From Alphaproteobacteria bacterium UBA3650 (GTDB taxonomy: Bacteria > Pseudomonadota > Alphaproteobacteria > CAAHEQ01 > UBA3637), in contig DFKH01000007.1 in the NCBI GenBank assembly GCA_002373815.1, positions 1 through 27,667 of the forward strand: 27,667 bases of DNA, written 5' to 3'. Below, piece after piece: positions 14,669-22,280 of this stretch. Numbering within the stretch: position 1 is the stretch's first letter; every line of letters begins with the position of its first letter. A program made the translations under genes and the position numbers. The notes beneath the pieces are model-generated. The model saw nothing but the letters and a program-made list of their open reading frames with translations. It was not told the origin of the DNA and searched no databases.

Positions 14669-14703
14669 AGTTATTGCCTCTTCTTCAAGTTAAAACTAGC
14701 GCT

Positions 14704-14732
14704 ATCATACGCTTTTTTTTTATGAATGTCAA
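14704..14732 (-). promoter_or_regulatory. Consensus sigma70 promoter of rpmG
   Basis: On the minus strand TTGACA (14727-14732), 17 nt, TATGAT (14704-14709), about 36 nt before the rpmG ATG. The -35 box overlaps the final codons of the upstream DUF4381 gene. Confidence 0.75.
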
Positions 14733-15208
14733 GAAGATTTTTTGTTTTTGAAAACTTTCTTTATCCACAAGCATAAATGATCTGTAAATAATTGACGATC
14801 TAAGGTATCGGAAAATTTGGATTCATAAGGAGCAAAAGCAATCCAGCGTGCCTCTTGTTTTGTAAGAGTATGGGGGGCGCTAGATAACAGAAAATCTTGC
14901 CATTTTTGATCGCTGAGTGGTGCAATTTGCGGTCGTCCATAAACGGCAATTGCAACGCGCTTTAATAATTGAGAAATATTTTTAAGGTAGACAAGGTCAT
15001 CGCCAATCTCACCCTTCATTTTTTTGAGCTTACGAATGGCATAAACAGATGGTTTTTGACGCCATGCATGATAAAAAAGAAAACTGACAAAACACATGAT
15101 AATAAAAAGAGCAATCAAGACCCACCAACCTGTGGCCAATGGCCATACGGATGGTTGCGATAAAAGGTGTAAGTCTCTTAGACCAGAAAGATCAATTTTA
15201 GGCGTCAT
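14729..15208 (-). CDS. DUF4381 membrane protein of the MoxR-associated operon
   Basis: 159 residues. A proline-rich N-terminal stretch (LSQPSVWPLATGWW) leads into one membrane helix (VLIALFIIMCFVSFLFY). A cytoplasmic domain follows with LKRVAIAVYGRPQIAPLSDQ and WQDFL, as in DUF4381 proteins. These proteins sit beside MoxR ATPases and DUF58 proteins and are thought to be part of a membrane-associated chaperone or stress complex. Its start overlaps the DUF58 stop (ATGA), so the three genes form one operon. Confidence 0.82.
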   Translation of the reverse strand: MTPKIDLSGLRDLHLLSQPSVWPLATGWWVLIALFIIMCFVSFLFYHAWRQKPSVYAIRKLKKMKGEIGDDLVYLKNISQLLKRVAIAVYGRPQIAPLSDQKWQDFLLSSAPHTLTKQEARWIAFAPYESKFSDTLDRQLFTDHLCLWIKKVFKNKKSS

Positions 15209-16110
15209 TTAACTCCCCTTCCAAAACAAAAACGGGTCATAAGATCTAAATAATCACTGTCTGTGGCAATGGATACAAAACCATAACCATATTTACGAGC
15301 CATTTTTTCCAATTTAGATTGCTGTGCATTCCATTCCTCATGGAATTTGTGGCGAGCTTTATCATCTTGATTCTTGACAACAAGAGTGTTTTGTCCGTCT
15401 GAAAAAGGCAAAGTGTCATCTGGAAGGGTAGCTTCCAAAGTGTCATAAATAGAGCAAAAAACGAATGTGTTCTTTTCAGCCAAAGGAGCCAACAGGTCGG
15501 TGTCAGTTTGCTGCCAATCATGAAAATCGCTAAACAAAAAGGTAAATGAACCCGCAGGCAAAAGTTGTCCCAATAATCGTACAACCTCAGCCCATGAGGC
15601 AGTTTTCCCTTTCCCAGATGGTTTAACAAGTGTGTCTAGCAAGGGGGCAAGTGTGTCATGAGAGACTTCTCCACTTGATAAGAGGGTGTCATCTGTCAAA
15701 ATCAAATATCCTATTTTATTTTTTTGCTGTTCGGCAACAAAAGCCATAAAAGCAGCTAAGCGAGCGGAAATTACAGACTTAAAATCTCCATGAGTGGCAA
15801 AAAACATAGGGGATCTTAAATCAATGACAAAGAAAATTGCACGCTCCTTTTCTTCGGTATAAAGTTTCGTAAAAGGCTTGCCATATTTGGCGGTAATATG
15901 CCAATCAATTTGTCGAATATCATCTCCCGGTTGATACACACGTACTTCCTGAAAATCCAGCCCTCGTGACTTAAAGGGTGAAAAGGTATTGCCTGTGCCA
16001 ACAAGTGCTTTTTTGCCACTATCAGGTAATAAAAAGGATTCAGCCTGCGCTCTTAAATCAACCAAATCTTTCAAACGAATGCTTATGGCATCATGGGATC
16101 TTTGCATCAT
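15205..16110 (-). CDS. DUF58 domain protein (von Willebrand A-like)
   Basis: 301 residues. The DUF58 core is clear: SRGLDFQEVRVYQPGDDIR, then QIDWHITAKYGKPFTKLY and TEEKERAIFFVIDLRSPMFF. The rest resembles a vWA fold (FTFLFSDFHDW, FVFCSIYD). There is no signal peptide or membrane helix. DUF58 proteins act with MoxR AAA ATPases, probably in metal-dependent maturation or envelope stress. The MoxR gene ends 6 nt upstream and DUF4381 overlaps at the 3' end. Confidence 0.9.
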   Translation of the reverse strand: MMQRSHDAISIRLKDLVDLRAQAESFLLPDSGKKALVGTGNTFSPFKSRGLDFQEVRVYQPGDDIRQIDWHITAKYGKPFTKLYTEEKERAIFFVIDLRSPMFFATHGDFKSVISARLAAFMAFVAEQQKNKIGYLILTDDTLLSSGEVSHDTLAPLLDTLVKPSGKGKTASWAEVVRLLGQLLPAGSFTFLFSDFHDWQQTDTDLLAPLAEKNTFVFCSIYDTLEATLPDDTLPFSDGQNTLVVKNQDDKARHKFHEEWNAQQSKLEKMARKYGYGFVSIATDSDYLDLMTRFCFGRGVK

Positions 16111-16116
16111 TGCCTC

Positions 16117-17079
16117 TTATGGTAAAGGAACACGTTCAATCAGCATATCCAAAATTTCATCAGCTGTGATGTGTTCAGATTTTGCATCAAAAGATAAAAT
16201 AATACGATGACGCAAGACATCATGGATCAGGTCGGTGACATCACTTGGCATAACCGCCTCATGCCCATTTAGCCAAGCGTTAGCACGGGCGCAAATATCC
16301 AATGCAATAGTGCCTCTAGGACTTGATCCATAGCGTAATAATCGAGCAATTTCTTTATCATACCGTCCTGCATCTCGTGTGGACATAATGAATTGAACAA
16401 TATATTCTTCCAATTCAGGGGACATAGAAACATTTAAAACTTCTTGACGAGCCTCAAAAATCAAATTCTCCTTAATTTTCTTAAAGGGTGGCAGAGGTTG
16501 CTTTTTTTCTTCGCCTTGAATCAGTTTTAAAATTTTGCGTTCCGATTCAATATCGGGGTGTTGTATAATCACATACATCAAAAAGCGATCTAGTTGTGCT
16601 TCTGGTAAACGATAAGTGCCTTCATTTTCAATGGGGTTTTGCGTGGCCATCACAGTAAATAATTCAGGCAATTTATACGTTGTATTACCAATAGTAACCT
16701 GTCGTTCCCCCATCGCTTCCAATAAGGCAGACTGCACTTTTGCAGGGGCGCGGTTAATTTCATCAGCCAAAATCAAATTATGAAAAATAGGCCCTTTTTG
16801 AAAATAAAACGTTCCATTTTCAGGACGATAAACATCACTTCCTGTGATATCAGAAGGAAGTAAATCTGGTGTAAATTGAATACGATGGGCTTGTGCATCA
16901 ATGGTTTGAGAAAGCACTTTAACAGCCTTTGTTTTGGCAAGTCCAGGCGCGCCTTCCACCAACAAGTGTCCATCCGATAAAAGAGCAATAAGTAAGCGAT
17001 CCACCAAATGCTCTTGTCCAATAATTTGAGCGTTCACATAATCACGCAATTTTTGAAATAATGTTTGTAATTCGGTCAT
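16117..17079 (-). CDS. MoxR family AAA+ ATPase
   Basis: 320 residues, normal for the family. Walker A is GAPGLAKT (43-50), Walker B ends L-A-D106-E107-I-N-R. The MoxR-specific QFTPDLLPSDITGSDVY, MATQNPIENEGTYRLPEAQL and SPRGTIALDICARA segments are all present. It is a hexameric chaperone-like ATPase acting on proteins with metal cofactors or on vWA partners. It heads the minus-strand operon with DUF58 and DUF4381; AAAGGA lies 6 nt ahead of the ATG. The vWA (BatA/BatB), TPR and BatD genes that often complete this cluster are absent. Confidence 0.93.
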   Translation of the reverse strand: MTELQTLFQKLRDYVNAQIIGQEHLVDRLLIALLSDGHLLVEGAPGLAKTKAVKVLSQTIDAQAHRIQFTPDLLPSDITGSDVYRPENGTFYFQKGPIFHNLILADEINRAPAKVQSALLEAMGERQVTIGNTTYKLPELFTVMATQNPIENEGTYRLPEAQLDRFLMYVIIQHPDIESERKILKLIQGEEKKQPLPPFKKIKENLIFEARQEVLNVSMSPELEEYIVQFIMSTRDAGRYDKEIARLLRYGSSPRGTIALDICARANAWLNGHEAVMPSDVTDLIHDVLRHRIILSFDAKSEHITADEILDMLIERVPLP

Positions 17080-17151
17080 GCTATATCCTTTCCCTATAAT
17101 AACCTAATATAACGCATTTAAAATAAAAAGCAAATATTTTCATTTTTTTAC

Positions 17152-17181
17152 TTGACAATAGTAATTATTACACGATATATT
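17152..17181 (+). promoter_or_regulatory. Promoter of the small gene at 17223
   Basis: TTGACA (17152-17157), 18 nt, TATATT (17176-17181), in a very AT-rich intergenic region, about 41 nt ahead of the ATG. Confidence 0.6.
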
Positions 17182-17222
17182 TTTTGTTATTTCTTGTTTT
17201 AATTGTATAAAGGGAGTGGAAT

Positions 17223-17438
17223 ATGAAGAAAGAGCAAATCATTCGGCCGATAGATGCAAAAGAATATATTGGATACCAATTTGATGGGCTTGCTGAAACT
17301 TTAGAGCGGTTTGATTATGCTGGAATGGCAAAGGTTGTTCGTGCAACACAAGCTGTGTTTAACAAAAGTACACCCGATAGCCATCAATGCGCTGACCCTG
17401 ATTGTGTTTTACTTAAAGCAGATAAAATAAAAGACTAA
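17223..17438 (+). CDS. Small protein of unknown function
   Basis: 71 residues, soluble, no signal. It has a helical core (YQFDGLAETLERFDYAGMAK) and a C-terminal HQCADPDCVLLKAD with a C-x4-C pair. No family recognised. GGGAG precedes the ATG and a good promoter lies upstream, so it is likely real. It converges on the ankyrin gene with a single base between the stops. Confidence 0.7.
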   Translation: MKKEQIIRPIDAKEYIGYQFDGLAETLERFDYAGMAKVVRATQAVFNKSTPDSHQCADPDCVLLKADKIKD

Positions 17439-17439
17439 T

Positions 17440-18036
17440 TTATTCAATAGTGACGTTGATTTCTCTGGAATGACGATGCCCTTGTTCGGTTTGTTTAAAA
17501 ACTTCGTCTATACCTTTGCCGTTTTCAATTTGACGACATCTCTTTGCTTTTTTGTGTGGTGTTCCGCCAACAGACGATATAGCTGAACCAAAGGGTTTAA
17601 GATAACCAGCCATCACTTGTGCATGAATTTCTGCTCGACGCTTGATAATAGATTGGTACTCAGGTAAATCTGCATTCATTTGGGGTGAAAAATCGGAGGC
17701 TGCTTTTTGCGAGAAACTTTTTGTATACTGATCTGCACCATACGATTCTAGCAGTTTAATAATTTGAGTATAGCCTAAACAATGTGCCCACATTAAGGGG
17801 GTCGTCCCCCAATCACCGCGCATGTCCGGAGCAATCCCTTGTTGCAGTAAAAGATGGACAGTATCTATTTGATTTTCATAAACAGCCATTTCGAACAGTT
17901 TTTCAAGTTGAATGGCCAGCAAAAATGAGGCACGATCATTTGCTTTTGGAAACATGGAGGCAATCCAATTTTGTATGTTCTGAGCTTGTGGGGTGTCCAC
18001 AGTTTGCAATAAATCAAATATAGATATCTGGGTCAT
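17440..18036 (-). CDS. Ankyrin-repeat protein
   Basis: 198 residues. Two ankyrin repeats are visible at about residues 47-115: LFEMAVYENQIDTVHLLLQQG, split as a first unit, then DWGTTPLMWAHCLGYTQI and IKLLESYGADQYTK, carrying the TPL and GAD signatures. The C-terminal 80 residues are basic and low in structure (HKKAKRCRQ). No signal peptide. Ankyrin repeats mediate protein binding; many host-associated alphaproteobacteria carry such genes, but nothing shows that this one is secreted. AGGAG precedes the ATG. Confidence 0.82.
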   Translation of the reverse strand: MTQISIFDLLQTVDTPQAQNIQNWIASMFPKANDRASFLLAIQLEKLFEMAVYENQIDTVHLLLQQGIAPDMRGDWGTTPLMWAHCLGYTQIIKLLESYGADQYTKSFSQKAASDFSPQMNADLPEYQSIIKRRAEIHAQVMAGYLKPFGSAISSVGGTPHKKAKRCRQIENGKGIDEVFKQTEQGHRHSREINVTIE

Positions 18037-18111
18037 AAAAAACTCCTATGGTTATGGAATAACATAAAGTATCTTGCTTGTCAATGTTTTTAGCAAAAAT
18101 CTATTTTTTCC

Positions 18112-18140
18112 TTGACTTTTGTGTAAAAATCGTGTAAAAA
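18112..18140 (+). promoter_or_regulatory. Promoter of tRNA-His
   Basis: TTGACT (18112-18117), 17 nt, TAAAAA (18135-18140), placed 18 nt before the tRNA. A tandem 10-base repeat GTGTAAAAAT occupies the spacer and -10 region. Confidence 0.55.
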
Positions 18141-18158
18141 TAGTGCCTATCAACGGAT

Positions 18159-18236
18159 GGCGGATGTAGCTCAGTTGGTTAGAGCGCTGGTTTGTGGTAC
18201 CAGATGTCGTGAGTTCGAGTCTCATCTTCCGCCCCA
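18159..18236 (+). tRNA. tRNA-His (GTG)
   Basis: A full cloverleaf of 78 nt with encoded CCA. The D arm begins AGCTCAGTTGGTTAGAGC, the anticodon arm is CTGGT-TTGTGGT-ACCAG with anticodon GTG, and the T arm is GTGAG-TTCGAGT-CTCAT. The extra 5' G (position -1), opposite C73, is the tRNA-His identity element. The acceptor stem has one T6-T67 mismatch. A terminator follows directly. Confidence 0.95.
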
Positions 18237-18244
18237 TTTTTTTT

Positions 18245-18277
18245 CGGGTTGCTTTAAGGCAATCCGATTTTTTTTTT
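18245..18277 (+). terminator. Terminator of tRNA-His
   Basis: CGGGTTGC (18245-18252) pairs with GCAATCCG (18259-18266), including one G-T pair, with a 6-nt loop, then A and ten T. Confidence 0.88.
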
Positions 18278-18296
18278 GATTGAATTGAAAAAAAAC

Positions 18297-18324
18297 TTGC
18301 AAAAAGGGAAAAGAGTGGTATACT
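18297..18324 (+). promoter_or_regulatory. Extended -10 promoter of the giant pilin-like gene
   Basis: TTGCAA (18297-18302), 16 nt, TATACT (18319-18324) with a TGG extension in front of the -10. A roughly 40-nt leader follows before the AGGAGG ribosome site and ATG 18370. Confidence 0.65.
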
Positions 18325-18369
18325 AGGTATTATTAGTGTAATTTGTAAAGACCACGACAGGAGGAAAAC

Positions 18370-21300
18370 ATGAGAAGAGAGAAGCAAGAATCCGGACGCA
18401 GTATGTTAGAGATGATCGCTGTGTTGATCATCATAGGGTTACTGACGATGGGAGGACTGACGGGATACAATTATTTGGTACAACGTCATCGTCGGCAAGA
18501 GACAGTAAAAGAGATAGCGGAACTCGTGTTGGGGATAAAGACAGCGGCATTGGCTCGTCGGCATGAAGATGGTGTGACGATAGCGGCACGAGAGGTGGTC
18601 CAAGGGCCGAAAATGAATGCAAGCGGGGAAGTAATAAAGTTGCCGGAGGGGGAGAACAGCTTTGCGGTGGTGACGAATCTGACAGGTGGCGCATTTGCGG
18701 TGAATTTGCAGTTAGAGAAGGGGACGTGTCAGGCGGTATTAGAGGCGTTAAAGAACGAAGACATCACAATGTTTGAGCCGAGCAAGAAAGAGATTCGAGA
18801 AGGTACGATGGCAAGCGTGGCACAGGAATGGGCAAATGGATCGCAAACGATCGAGTTAGCTGGCGTCAAATACAATGTGACAGAAACGGAAGAAGATAAG
18901 AAGTTGGTAGATTCTGCTAAAGGAGCAGCGTTAAGAAAGCGGATTATGGCTGCCTGCGAAGGGGATGATAATGATAGAGGTATTGGGCGAGCGGCATGGG
19001 TGTTTGATTGCTCAAAAGGATCCAGTTCGTATGGATATTTATATAAGTTGTTTTGTACAGGGTGTCCAATAGGAACAATGACGGATGCACGAGGGGCGTG
19101 TTGTAGCTATACGAGTGAAGCCCGATGTGGCAATTTGTGTTCGTGTCCGGAGGGCACAATGTGTGATCCAGAGAAACAACAATGTGTAGAATGTTCAACT
19201 ACGCCGACACAAGAAATTGGGAATGCGGCCTGTCAAAATTTATACCGGGGGATATGGCAACGGCATGTGTGCGATGGAAATGTGAATAAATGTGTCGAGT
19301 GCTTGACAGATAAGGATTGTTGTGACAGTCGAGCAGGATATGGAGATCCGAAAGCAGGTGAAAATGCCAAGTATTGTGTCAGCCAACATTGTGTAGAATG
19401 TAATGCGAATTATAATGGAACGACGATAGCAACGCAATGCTCAACGGTAACACGTTCGACAAATATTGTGCATTGTCCAACGATGGCGAAGCCATTATGT
19501 CAAAATGGAACCTGTAGAGAGTGCCCAGAGGGGCAAGAGTGGCGAGATGGCGAATGCCAATGTCCAGAAGGGTTGGTGAAGAACAGCGCTGGAGAATGTG
19601 TCATATGTGTGGATGATGCATACGATCATGGAACAGATACGGGATGTAATCGAGGGCCATTTGTGGGTAAACCGATTTGCTCTACCGAGGAGAAGGTAAA
19701 TACGTTTGGCGTTGGTGGCACAGGAAATTCCGGAACAACGTGTGTGGAATGTATTATAGATGCAAACTGCGCACATAATCCAACGAAGAAATATTGTAGC
19801 GATAACTTTGTGTGCGTCGAATGTGATGGAGCATGGGATTCCGAGAATCGCGTGTGTCGTCATTGTCGCGATGATAACTCTGGGGACTTGAAAGACAGAG
19901 GGTGTGAAGAAGGTGCGTTAGCAAGTGCAAAGCGCTTGTGCAAACCCGATGGGAGTAACGATAACGGCACACGTTTGTTTGGGGATGTGTGTAAATTGTG
20001 CCGAAATAATAACTATGGCAACAGCAATGGTGTGAAGGACGAAGGATGTTCTGATGCGTTAAAGTTGTGTGATGCTGATGCGGGCATGTATGGCGATACA
20101 TGTAAGTTCTGTCAAAACGACCGTGAGGGTGCAGCGAAGGACAGTGGATGTGATGAATCTGGCAAGCCAATGTGTGACGCTGGTAATGGGGCGTTTGGAA
20201 CAGTATGTCATAAATGTATCAATGACAAATCTGATCATGCGGTAGATACAGGGTGTTCTGATGATTTGCCGATGTGTCAAGCAAATTCTGGTGCATATGG
20301 TGATGAATGTCGGAATTGCCCACCCGAAACACCAGTATGGAGCGAAAAGGCGGGTAGATGTGTGCCCTGTCAAGACAGTGTATCAGGAAAAGAAACCGAT
20401 GAAGGATGTAGTGCAAGTGCACCAATCTGTGTGACGGAAAGCAACAAGAATGATGGCACTAAAGATGCAGGAGATCGTTGTGCAGTGTGTCATGATGTGA
20501 GTCAAAATGCAGGTTTGGATACGAACTGCACGGACGAAAAGCCAATGTGTACAGATATGGTAAGTGGTCACTTTGGAAGATTGTGTAAGTCTTGTCGGGA
20601 AGTGGATGCAACGAAGCCTGAAATGAGAAATGGGGTATGTGCGACCTGCTTTGATACAGCGACAAGTACAACCCAAGATCAAGGGTGCGGATCTGGCACA
20701 TGGGCTGATAAGCCAATGTGTGGGAACACGGACAACAACGGTCAAGGAAGTGCAGGAACAGCTTGTTATAAGTGTTATGACAGCGTGAATGGCGATGCTC
20801 AAGACGCAGGATGTCCAGCGGATACACCTGTGTGTGTGACCGAAAATGGTAAGTATGGTAATACATGCGAAAAGCCATGCTCTGGCAATAATAAATGTGT
20901 TGATAAAAATGGGACATGTATTGCGGTAAATAGCTATGATGACATTGTGCGTGGCTCCGATGGTAAATGTACATGTCTTGGTGCGGTCAAAACGCAAACT
21001 TTGTCTGATATGGGCAATTCATACGGAGGAAGTCGCGACGACGAAAAAGGCTATCACTGTGAACGCTTGATTACAGATCGTGAGCGTTTATATGAGATTC
21101 CAGTCAATTTCTATTGTCCACGTTATATGCATGTTAGCGATAATGCAGGAGCCGATGATTATGTGGCCAGTTCTAATCCAAAAGGTATTTCTAGCGGTGG
21201 AAAAAATGGCACACATGATTCATGGAGTGAAGCACATGATAACAGCATTAATACAAAGGTGTCTCAGAGCACGATTCAAAAAGGTACAGCAACGTTAGTT

Positions 21301-21528
21301 GTAAAAGATAGATGGTGTTGTGAGGTCGGCTTAAATGGCTACTTCTACTTTACTACGGCCAAGGGAGCAACAGCTTCGGGAGCTCCACAAAAATTGACGG
21401 CAAAAGCAAAATGGAATACAGGGTCTTCAAAGGATTCTGCTCCAGATAAGTATCGTTGTAAATCTGGGTCAGGCTCCTCTCAATTGCCAAGCCAATATAA
21501 CAAGCGATGCAGCAATTATTGTGATTGA
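18370..21528 (+). CDS. Giant cysteine-repeat pilin-like surface protein
   Basis: 1052 residues. The leader ends at G9, followed by R10-S-M-L-E14-M and a hydrophobic helix (IAVLIIIGLLTMGGLTGY): a type IV prepilin signal with Glu at +5. A pilin-like head runs to about residue 200. Some 88 cysteines by hand count follow. Residues 410-833 form a repeat array (see the separate entry), flanked by irregular CxxC knots (NLCSCPEGTMC). The C-terminal 200 residues are different, with RWCCEVG and ending SNYCD. This suggests an exported protein anchored like a pseudopilin and carrying a long disulfide-laddered stalk; function unknown. AGGAGG lies 5 nt ahead of the ATG. Synonymous codons are more GC-rich in the 5' third than in neighbours. 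Confidence 0.88.
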   Translation: MRREKQESGRSMLEMIAVLIIIGLLTMGGLTGYNYLVQRHRRQETVKEIAELVLGIKTAALARRHEDGVTIAAREVVQGPKMNASGEVIKLPEGENSFAVVTNLTGGAFAVNLQLEKGTCQAVLEALKNEDITMFEPSKKEIREGTMASVAQEWANGSQTIELAGVKYNVTETEEDKKLVDSAKGAALRKRIMAACEGDDNDRGIGRAAWVFDCSKGSSSYGYLYKLFCTGCPIGTMTDARGACCSYTSEARCGNLCSCPEGTMCDPEKQQCVECSTTPTQEIGNAACQNLYRGIWQRHVCDGNVNKCVECLTDKDCCDSRAGYGDPKAGENAKYCVSQHCVECNANYNGTTIATQCSTVTRSTNIVHCPTMAKPLCQNGTCRECPEGQEWRDGECQCPEGLVKNSAGECVICVDDAYDHGTDTGCNRGPFVGKPICSTEEKVNTFGVGGTGNSGTTCVECIIDANCAHNPTKKYCSDNFVCVECDGAWDSENRVCRHCRDDNSGDLKDRGCEEGALASAKRLCKPDGSNDNGTRLFGDVCKLCRNNNYGNSNGVKDEGCSDALKLCDADAGMYGDTCKFCQNDREGAAKDSGCDESGKPMCDAGNGAFGTVCHKCINDKSDHAVDTGCSDDLPMCQANSGAYGDECRNCPPETPVWSEKAGRCVPCQDSVSGKETDEGCSASAPICVTESNKNDGTKDAGDRCAVCHDVSQNAGLDTNCTDEKPMCTDMVSGHFGRLCKSCREVDATKPEMRNGVCATCFDTATSTTQDQGCGSGTWADKPMCGNTDNNGQGSAGTACYKCYDSVNGDAQDAGCPADTPVCVTENGKYGNTCEKPCSGNNKCVDKNGTCIAVNSYDDIVRGSDGKCTCLGAVKTQTLSDMGNSYGGSRDDEKGYHCERLITDRERLYEIPVNFYCPRYMHVSDNAGADDYVASSNPKGISSGGKNGTHDSWSEAHDNSINTKVSQSTIQKGTATLVVKDRWCCEVGLNGYFYFTTAKGATASGAPQKLTAKAKWNTGSSKDSAPDKYRCKSGSGSSQLPSQYNKRCSNYCD
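19597..20868 (+). repeat. Nine-copy cysteine repeat array within the giant protein
   Basis: At protein level (residues 410-833) the unit is about 35-48 residues: C-x2-C-x-D..., then D-x-G-C, then P-(M/I/V/L)-C, then (F/Y)G-x2-C, with the last Cys doubling as the first Cys of the next unit. Clear starts are CVIC, CRHC, CKLC, CKFC, CHKC, CVPC, CAVC, CATC and CYKC. Shorter spacer knots (CRNC, CKSC) interrupt the array. At DNA level the copies are diverged, so it is an old expansion. Confidence 0.8.
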
Positions 21529-21545
21529 TTTGTATTGTGAGAAGC

Positions 21546-21576
21546 AAATCCCCATCCATAACGGGTGGGGATTTTT
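21546..21576 (+). terminator. Terminator of the giant pilin-like gene
   Basis: AAATCCCCATCC (21546-21557) pairs with GGGTGGGGATTT (21563-21574) including one G-T pair, 5-nt loop, then further T. It lies 17 nt after the stop. Confidence 0.9.
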
Positions 21577-21589
21577 GTTTTTAATTTTC

Positions 21590-21618
21590 TTGCCTTTTAA
21601 GTGGTTTTTACATATACT
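21590..21618 (+). promoter_or_regulatory. Promoter of rubrerythrin
   Basis: TTGCCT (21590-21595), 17 nt, TATACT (21613-21618), 27 nt ahead of the ATG at 21646. No Fur- or PerR-like palindrome is obvious. Confidence 0.6.
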
Positions 21619-21645
21619 GATATCGTTTTAACAAAAGGAGAAAAA

Positions 21646-22221
21646 ATGCCAACATTACATGGGACAGAAACAGAAAAGAATTTATTAAAATCATTTGCGG
21701 GTGAATCTCAAGCACGCAATCGTTATACCTATTTTGCTAGTAAAGCGAAAAAAGAAGGTTATGAACAAATTGCTGCCATTTTTGAAGAAACTGCCAATCA
21801 AGAAAAGGAACATGCCAAGCGTTTCTTTAAATTCTTGGAAGGGGGAGATGTGACGATTGAAGCGACATTCCCTGCTGGAAAAATTGGCACAACCTTGGAA
21901 AATTTGACGGCTGCTGCGGCTGGTGAAAAAGAAGAATGGTCTGAGGCATATCCTGCCATGGCTGCAACAGCTGACAAGGAAGGTTTCCCAGAAATCGCCG
22001 ATGTATGGCGTGCCATTAGTGTGGCCGAAAAATTTCATGGGGACCGTTATGAGGTCTTAAAAGAAAATATTGAAAAAGGCGAAGTGTTTGATCGCGTGGG
22101 GGAAAATGAATGGCGTTGTCGCAACTGTGGCTTTGTGATTAAAGCCAAGACGGCACCTCAAGAATGTCCTGCCTGTCAGCATCCTCAAGCGTATTTTGAG
22201 CTAGCTGCACGCAATTGGTAA
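21646..22221 (+). CDS. rbr: Rubrerythrin
   Basis: 191 residues from ATG 21646, with AAAGGAG upstream; the GTG at 21601 is rejected because the promoter -10 lies within it. The N-terminal ferritin-like diiron domain has the E-x-x-x-R-Y and E-x-x-H ligands (GESQARNRYTYFA, ETANQEKEHAKRFF, SVAEKFHGDRYEVL). The C-terminal rubredoxin domain has C-R-N-C and C-P-A-C pairs (WRCRNCGF, QECPACQHPQAYFEL). It reduces hydrogen peroxide in the cytoplasm, protecting anaerobes and microaerophiles. This is one of the better hints to an anaerobic lifestyle in this window. Confidence 0.96.
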   Translation: MPTLHGTETEKNLLKSFAGESQARNRYTYFASKAKKEGYEQIAAIFEETANQEKEHAKRFFKFLEGGDVTIEATFPAGKIGTTLENLTAAAAGEKEEWSEAYPAMAATADKEGFPEIADVWRAISVAEKFHGDRYEVLKENIEKGEVFDRVGENEWRCRNCGFVIKAKTAPQECPACQHPQAYFELAARNW

Positions 22222-22240
22222 TGAATTCAACAAAAAGAAA

Positions 22241-22265
22241 AGCCCTGCATAGGCAGGGCTATTTT
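22241..22265. terminator. Bidirectional terminator between rubrerythrin and the Sel1 gene
   Basis: AGCCCTGC (22241-22248) pairs with GCAGGGCT (22253-22260) with a 4-nt loop. ATTTTC follows on plus, and TTTTCTTTTT on minus, so it serves both convergent genes. Confidence 0.85.
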
Positions 22266-22280
22266 CATATTCCCAATTGA

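Noticed and set aside
18159..18236. tRNA-His as the attachment site of the phage cassette
   Set aside because: It is 6 kb away with chromosomal genes in between, no integrase is present and no partial tRNA copy was found near 2300 or 12100.
19597..20868. Repeat array as a CRISPR
   Set aside because: The repeats are protein-level only, with variable unit length and diverged DNA; no identical direct repeats with unique spacers.
20383..20997. Minus-strand open frame of 204 codons inside the giant pilin-like gene
   Set aside because: The composition (Thr/Cys/Ile/His) is that of the reverse complement of the repeat array; no ribosome site and no known motif.
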